From: Crocosphaera sp038442745
GTDB taxonomy: Bacteria > Cyanobacteriota > Cyanobacteriia > Cyanobacteriales > Microcystaceae
Direction of reading: 5' to 3'
Assembly: GCF_038442745.1 (NCBI RefSeq)
Contig: NZ_JARVCN010000211.1
Location: forward strand, 1-5,775
Length of the DNA: 5,775 bases
Under the pieces are notes generated by a model, which was not told the origin of the DNA, ran no database searches, and saw only the letters and a program-made list of their open reading frames with translations. A program made the translations under genes and the position numbers. Positions 4,336 through 5,775 of this stretch are shown piece after piece. How positions within the stretch are numbered: the first letter of the stretch is position 1; every line of letters begins with the position of its first letter.

Positions 4336-4551
4336 CAACCCTTAAAGTGGCGTTAGTCGGAAACTTTAGGCGACAATAGAAGTAATAAAATATTTGTTTG
4401 ATAGGGCTTGGTTGCCCTCTTGGTTAGTCGGTTGTCTCCGTTTCACCATAGGGGTAGCCAGCTTTTTGCTTTTATGAGAATGAGCAAAGATTGAAATTAG
4501 ACCCTTCGACATCAACAGCCATCAATCTTCCTCTCATACATAGCCAGAGAA

Positions 4552-4728
4552 CTATTTGTTCTTTTTTTGACTGATTTCTTCTTCTTTAGCTTTTGTGACT
4601 AAATACTCTACTAAATTGGCTACTGACCTAACTTCTCGTTCTGCTTTCTCATTGAGCCAATCATAGATATCTTGGTTAAAATACACCGTTACTTTAGGTC
4701 TTACCACTGTTGCGCCAGCTACCGCCAT
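4552..4728 (-). CDS. Ribbon-helix-helix (CopG/Arc-like) DNA-binding protein
   Basis: This 58-residue minus-strand protein starts at ATG 4726-4728, nine bases after GAGG (complement of 4738-4741), and ends at TAG 4552-4554. RPKVTVYFNQDIYDWL (10-25) has the alternating beta strand followed by helix 1 of ribbon-helix-helix proteins. EKAEREVRSVANLVEYLV (27-44) supplies the turn and helix 2, with the S-x-A-x-L-V-E pattern typical of the fold. The tail is charged and lysine-rich. Such dimers bind short palindromes and act as plasmid copy-number repressors, antitoxins or autorepressors. A 12-base palindrome with overlapping promoter elements lies 48 to 86 bases upstream, which suits autoregulation. 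It is on the same strand as the truncated primase and about 250 bases ahead of its leader, consistent with a former plasmid or mobile module. No toxin partner is visible. Confidence 0.8.
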   Translation of the reverse strand: MAVAGATVVRPKVTVYFNQDIYDWLNEKAEREVRSVANLVEYLVTKAKEEEISQKKNK

Positions 4729-4774
4729 TCTTGTTTACCTCTTCTATTCTAAAGTTTAATTGTTCCTACTGACT

Positions 4775-4814
4775 ATTTTAACTCAATTAACGCATTTACA
4801 TCAATTGAGTTAAA
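4775..4814 (-). promoter_or_regulatory. Operator-promoter of the ribbon-helix-helix gene
   Basis: TTTAACTCAATT (4777-4788) and AATTGAGTTAAA (4803-4814) are perfectly complementary, with 14 bases between them. On the minus strand a -35-like TTGATG (4799-4804) and a -10-like TAAAAT (4775-4780), 18 bases apart, are embedded in the palindrome. A dimeric repressor bound here would block the promoter. The downstream gene product is the obvious candidate. Confidence 0.6.
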
Positions 4815-5072
4815 TATTTTAACAGACCGCAACTAGCCTTAACTGACTCAGGACAAACAGAAATTGTCATTTTTTCCTTTCTTACTGGGAAAACTGATAA
4901 TCCTTTTTTTTCAGGTCTGGCTGGAGTCGGTTTGGGTATGTTAATTGGTTTTTATTTAGGTCTCATTTGAAGGATCTCCCGTCCCTTTTCTAATCACTCT
5001 TCTCTAGCGATCTCAGTCCCCTCATAAACCTAATAAATAGAATACTTTAATCGTTAAAAAGCGTTGCTCTTC
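4815..5072. other. Gene-poor stretch with one open but startless frame
   Basis: On the plus strand a frame is open from 4809 to a TGA at 4968-4970. Its end, beginning FFSGLAGVGLGMLIG, looks like a glycine-rich membrane helix. It has no ATG, GTG or TTG with a ribosome site at a sensible place, so it may be the 3' fragment of a lost gene or chance. Nothing else was found between 4971 and 5072. Confidence 0.25.
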
Positions 5073-5555
5073 TCACCAAGAATAGCCTTTCAAAAGTCTT
5101 CGCAGAAAATAAGGTGGGCGCAGTTCGGGAAGATTTTTTCTCTCAATTTCTGTTAAATATTGCTCTATTATTGATTTGTGTTCAGGTTGTTTTAAGGATA
5201 GATTTGAGAGCCTTTCGAGAGAGATCCAAGAACCGTCTTGTAGTTCTGAGATAGAACCATCTTGTTCTAGGACATATACGCTGTGAATTTGACGTTTCGA
5301 TTTATCGTAATGCTGACTAGCTACATATAAAAGATTAACCGAAATTCCCAAATTTTTCCCTATTTTTTGCTTAATTGTTCCGAAATCATAATAGTCTATT
5401 GCTTGATTTATCCGAACAACCGGAAGAAACCAACCTTCTCGATCTAGTTGCATTAAAACCTTAGTTTCGGTGGGATGAGATAGAATCCCATAAATATAAG
5501 ATTCCCGTTTGCCCTTAAAGAACTTAGCGATCGCCTCACTCAACACTGACAACAT
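5073..5555 (-). CDS. Nudix-like domain protein, possibly a truncated phosphotransferase fusion
   Basis: The 160-residue product starts at ATG 5553-5555. The nearest Shine-Dalgarno, AAGGAG, is 14 bases away, which is long. Residues 20-120 have the strand-helix-strand layout of a Nudix fold: YIYGILSHPTETKVLM (20-35), GWFLPVVRI (41-49), a helix with KNLGI (67-71), IHSVYVLEQDG (90-100) and WISLERLSNL (110-119). The catalytic Nudix box (GX5EX7REUXEEXGU) is not conserved: its acidic residues are mostly absent, so hydrolase activity is doubtful. From memory, such degenerate domains, followed by a PEHKSIIEQYL-like helix, occur at the N-terminus of aminoglycoside-phosphotransferase-family proteins. 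Here the frame ends soon after, at TGA, and neither other frame continues, so the kinase part would be lost. It may instead be a genuine stand-alone protein. Confidence 0.55.
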   Translation of the reverse strand: MLSVLSEAIAKFFKGKRESYIYGILSHPTETKVLMQLDREGWFLPVVRINQAIDYYDFGTIKQKIGKNLGISVNLLYVASQHYDKSKRQIHSVYVLEQDGSISELQDGSWISLERLSNLSLKQPEHKSIIEQYLTEIERKNLPELRPPYFLRRLLKGYSW

Positions 5556-5770
5556 AAGCTTAACAATTTCTCCTTCTCATCATGCACATTTCCCGTGCCA
5601 TCACTAGAATGAATGAATACCCCTATAGTAAGAGAGAAAGCTATATTATCGTTTAACTGAATTAGGCTTGAAAAACCATCGCCAAAATAGTTAGGCCCGT
5701 ACCCCATCATCATAACTATATATAACTCACATCTTGCACCTGACGAGACAAAGTTCCAAACCATGTTCAT
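5540..5770 (-). CDS. Doubtful 76-residue ORF at the window edge
   Basis: This minus-strand frame starts at an ATG five bases from the edge, so its ribosome site cannot be judged. It overlaps the start of the Nudix-like gene by 16 bases in another frame, which would allow coupled translation and would explain that gene's distant Shine-Dalgarno. The sequence, with VMMMGYGPNYFGDGFSS in the middle, matches no family I know. It may be a remnant or chance. Confidence 0.2.
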   Translation of the reverse strand: MNMVWNFVSSGARCELYIVMMMGYGPNYFGDGFSSLIQLNDNIAFSLTIGVFIHSSDGTGNVHDEKEKLLSLCCQC

Positions 5771-5775
5771 AAAAC

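Noticed and set aside
4548..4568. AGAAC/GTTCT hairpin followed by seven T on the plus strand as a terminator
   Set aside because: The stem is only five bases and AT-rich, it lies inside the 3' end of the minus-strand ribbon-helix-helix gene, and no plus-strand gene leads into it.
1..5775. CRISPR array, tRNA or rRNA genes, full insertion sequence
   Set aside because: No regular short repeats with spacers, no cloverleaf or CCA-ended segments, and no transposase-like reading frame were seen.

Overview
The window looks cyanobacterial. It carries five copies of the HIP1 octamer GCGATCGC (3120, 3287, 3380, 3811, 5527), a CYP120-type cytochrome P450, a perfect NtcA box, a glutamine (glnA-type) riboswitch and a DUF4278 small protein. 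The base composition is AT-rich, intergenic space is abundant, and several dispersed repeat families are present. This suits a unicellular or colonial Chroococcales-like genome, but the genus cannot be fixed from the sequence.

Left part (1-660). The C-terminal tail of an unidentified gene enters from the left and stops at 88. It overlaps a ~170 bp repeat (copy A). Next comes the best-supported regulatory unit of the window: a sigma70-like promoter with an NtcA box over its -10, a glutamine riboswitch, a strong Shine-Dalgarno and a 60-residue protein. The protein joins a DUF4278-like N-terminus to a C-terminus resembling the glutamine synthetase inactivating factors (IF7/IF17). A candidate terminator follows. 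The layout implies expression when nitrogen, read as glutamine, is plentiful.

Middle part (660-3060). Two tiny hydrophobic ORFs converge on one shared hairpin (733-944). A gene-free stretch of about 680 bp (945-1621) then holds repeats: a partial third copy of repeat A, an inverted copy of a 38 bp GC-rich dispersed repeat, and six alternating GTTACC/GGTAAC hexamers that frame two diverged ~62 bp palindrome-ended units. A 17-codon upstream ORF with a good Shine-Dalgarno stops one base before the start codon of the P450.

Right part (3060-5775). Directly after the P450 lies copy B of the repeat with a frameshifted remnant of the same gene tail. Copy B ends at the stop codon of a minus-strand plasmid/phage-type primase-like gene, which is cut short inside its Toprim domain. 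Further minus-strand genes are a 58-residue ribbon-helix-helix regulator with its own 12 bp palindromic operator-promoter and a 160-residue Nudix-like protein that may be a truncated fusion partner. A doubtful ORF lies at the right edge. This half looks like the eroded remains of a plasmid-like or integrated mobile module.

The genes do not form one pathway. They read as a host nitrogen-control gene and a stand-alone P450 set in repeat-rich DNA beside decayed mobile-element genes.
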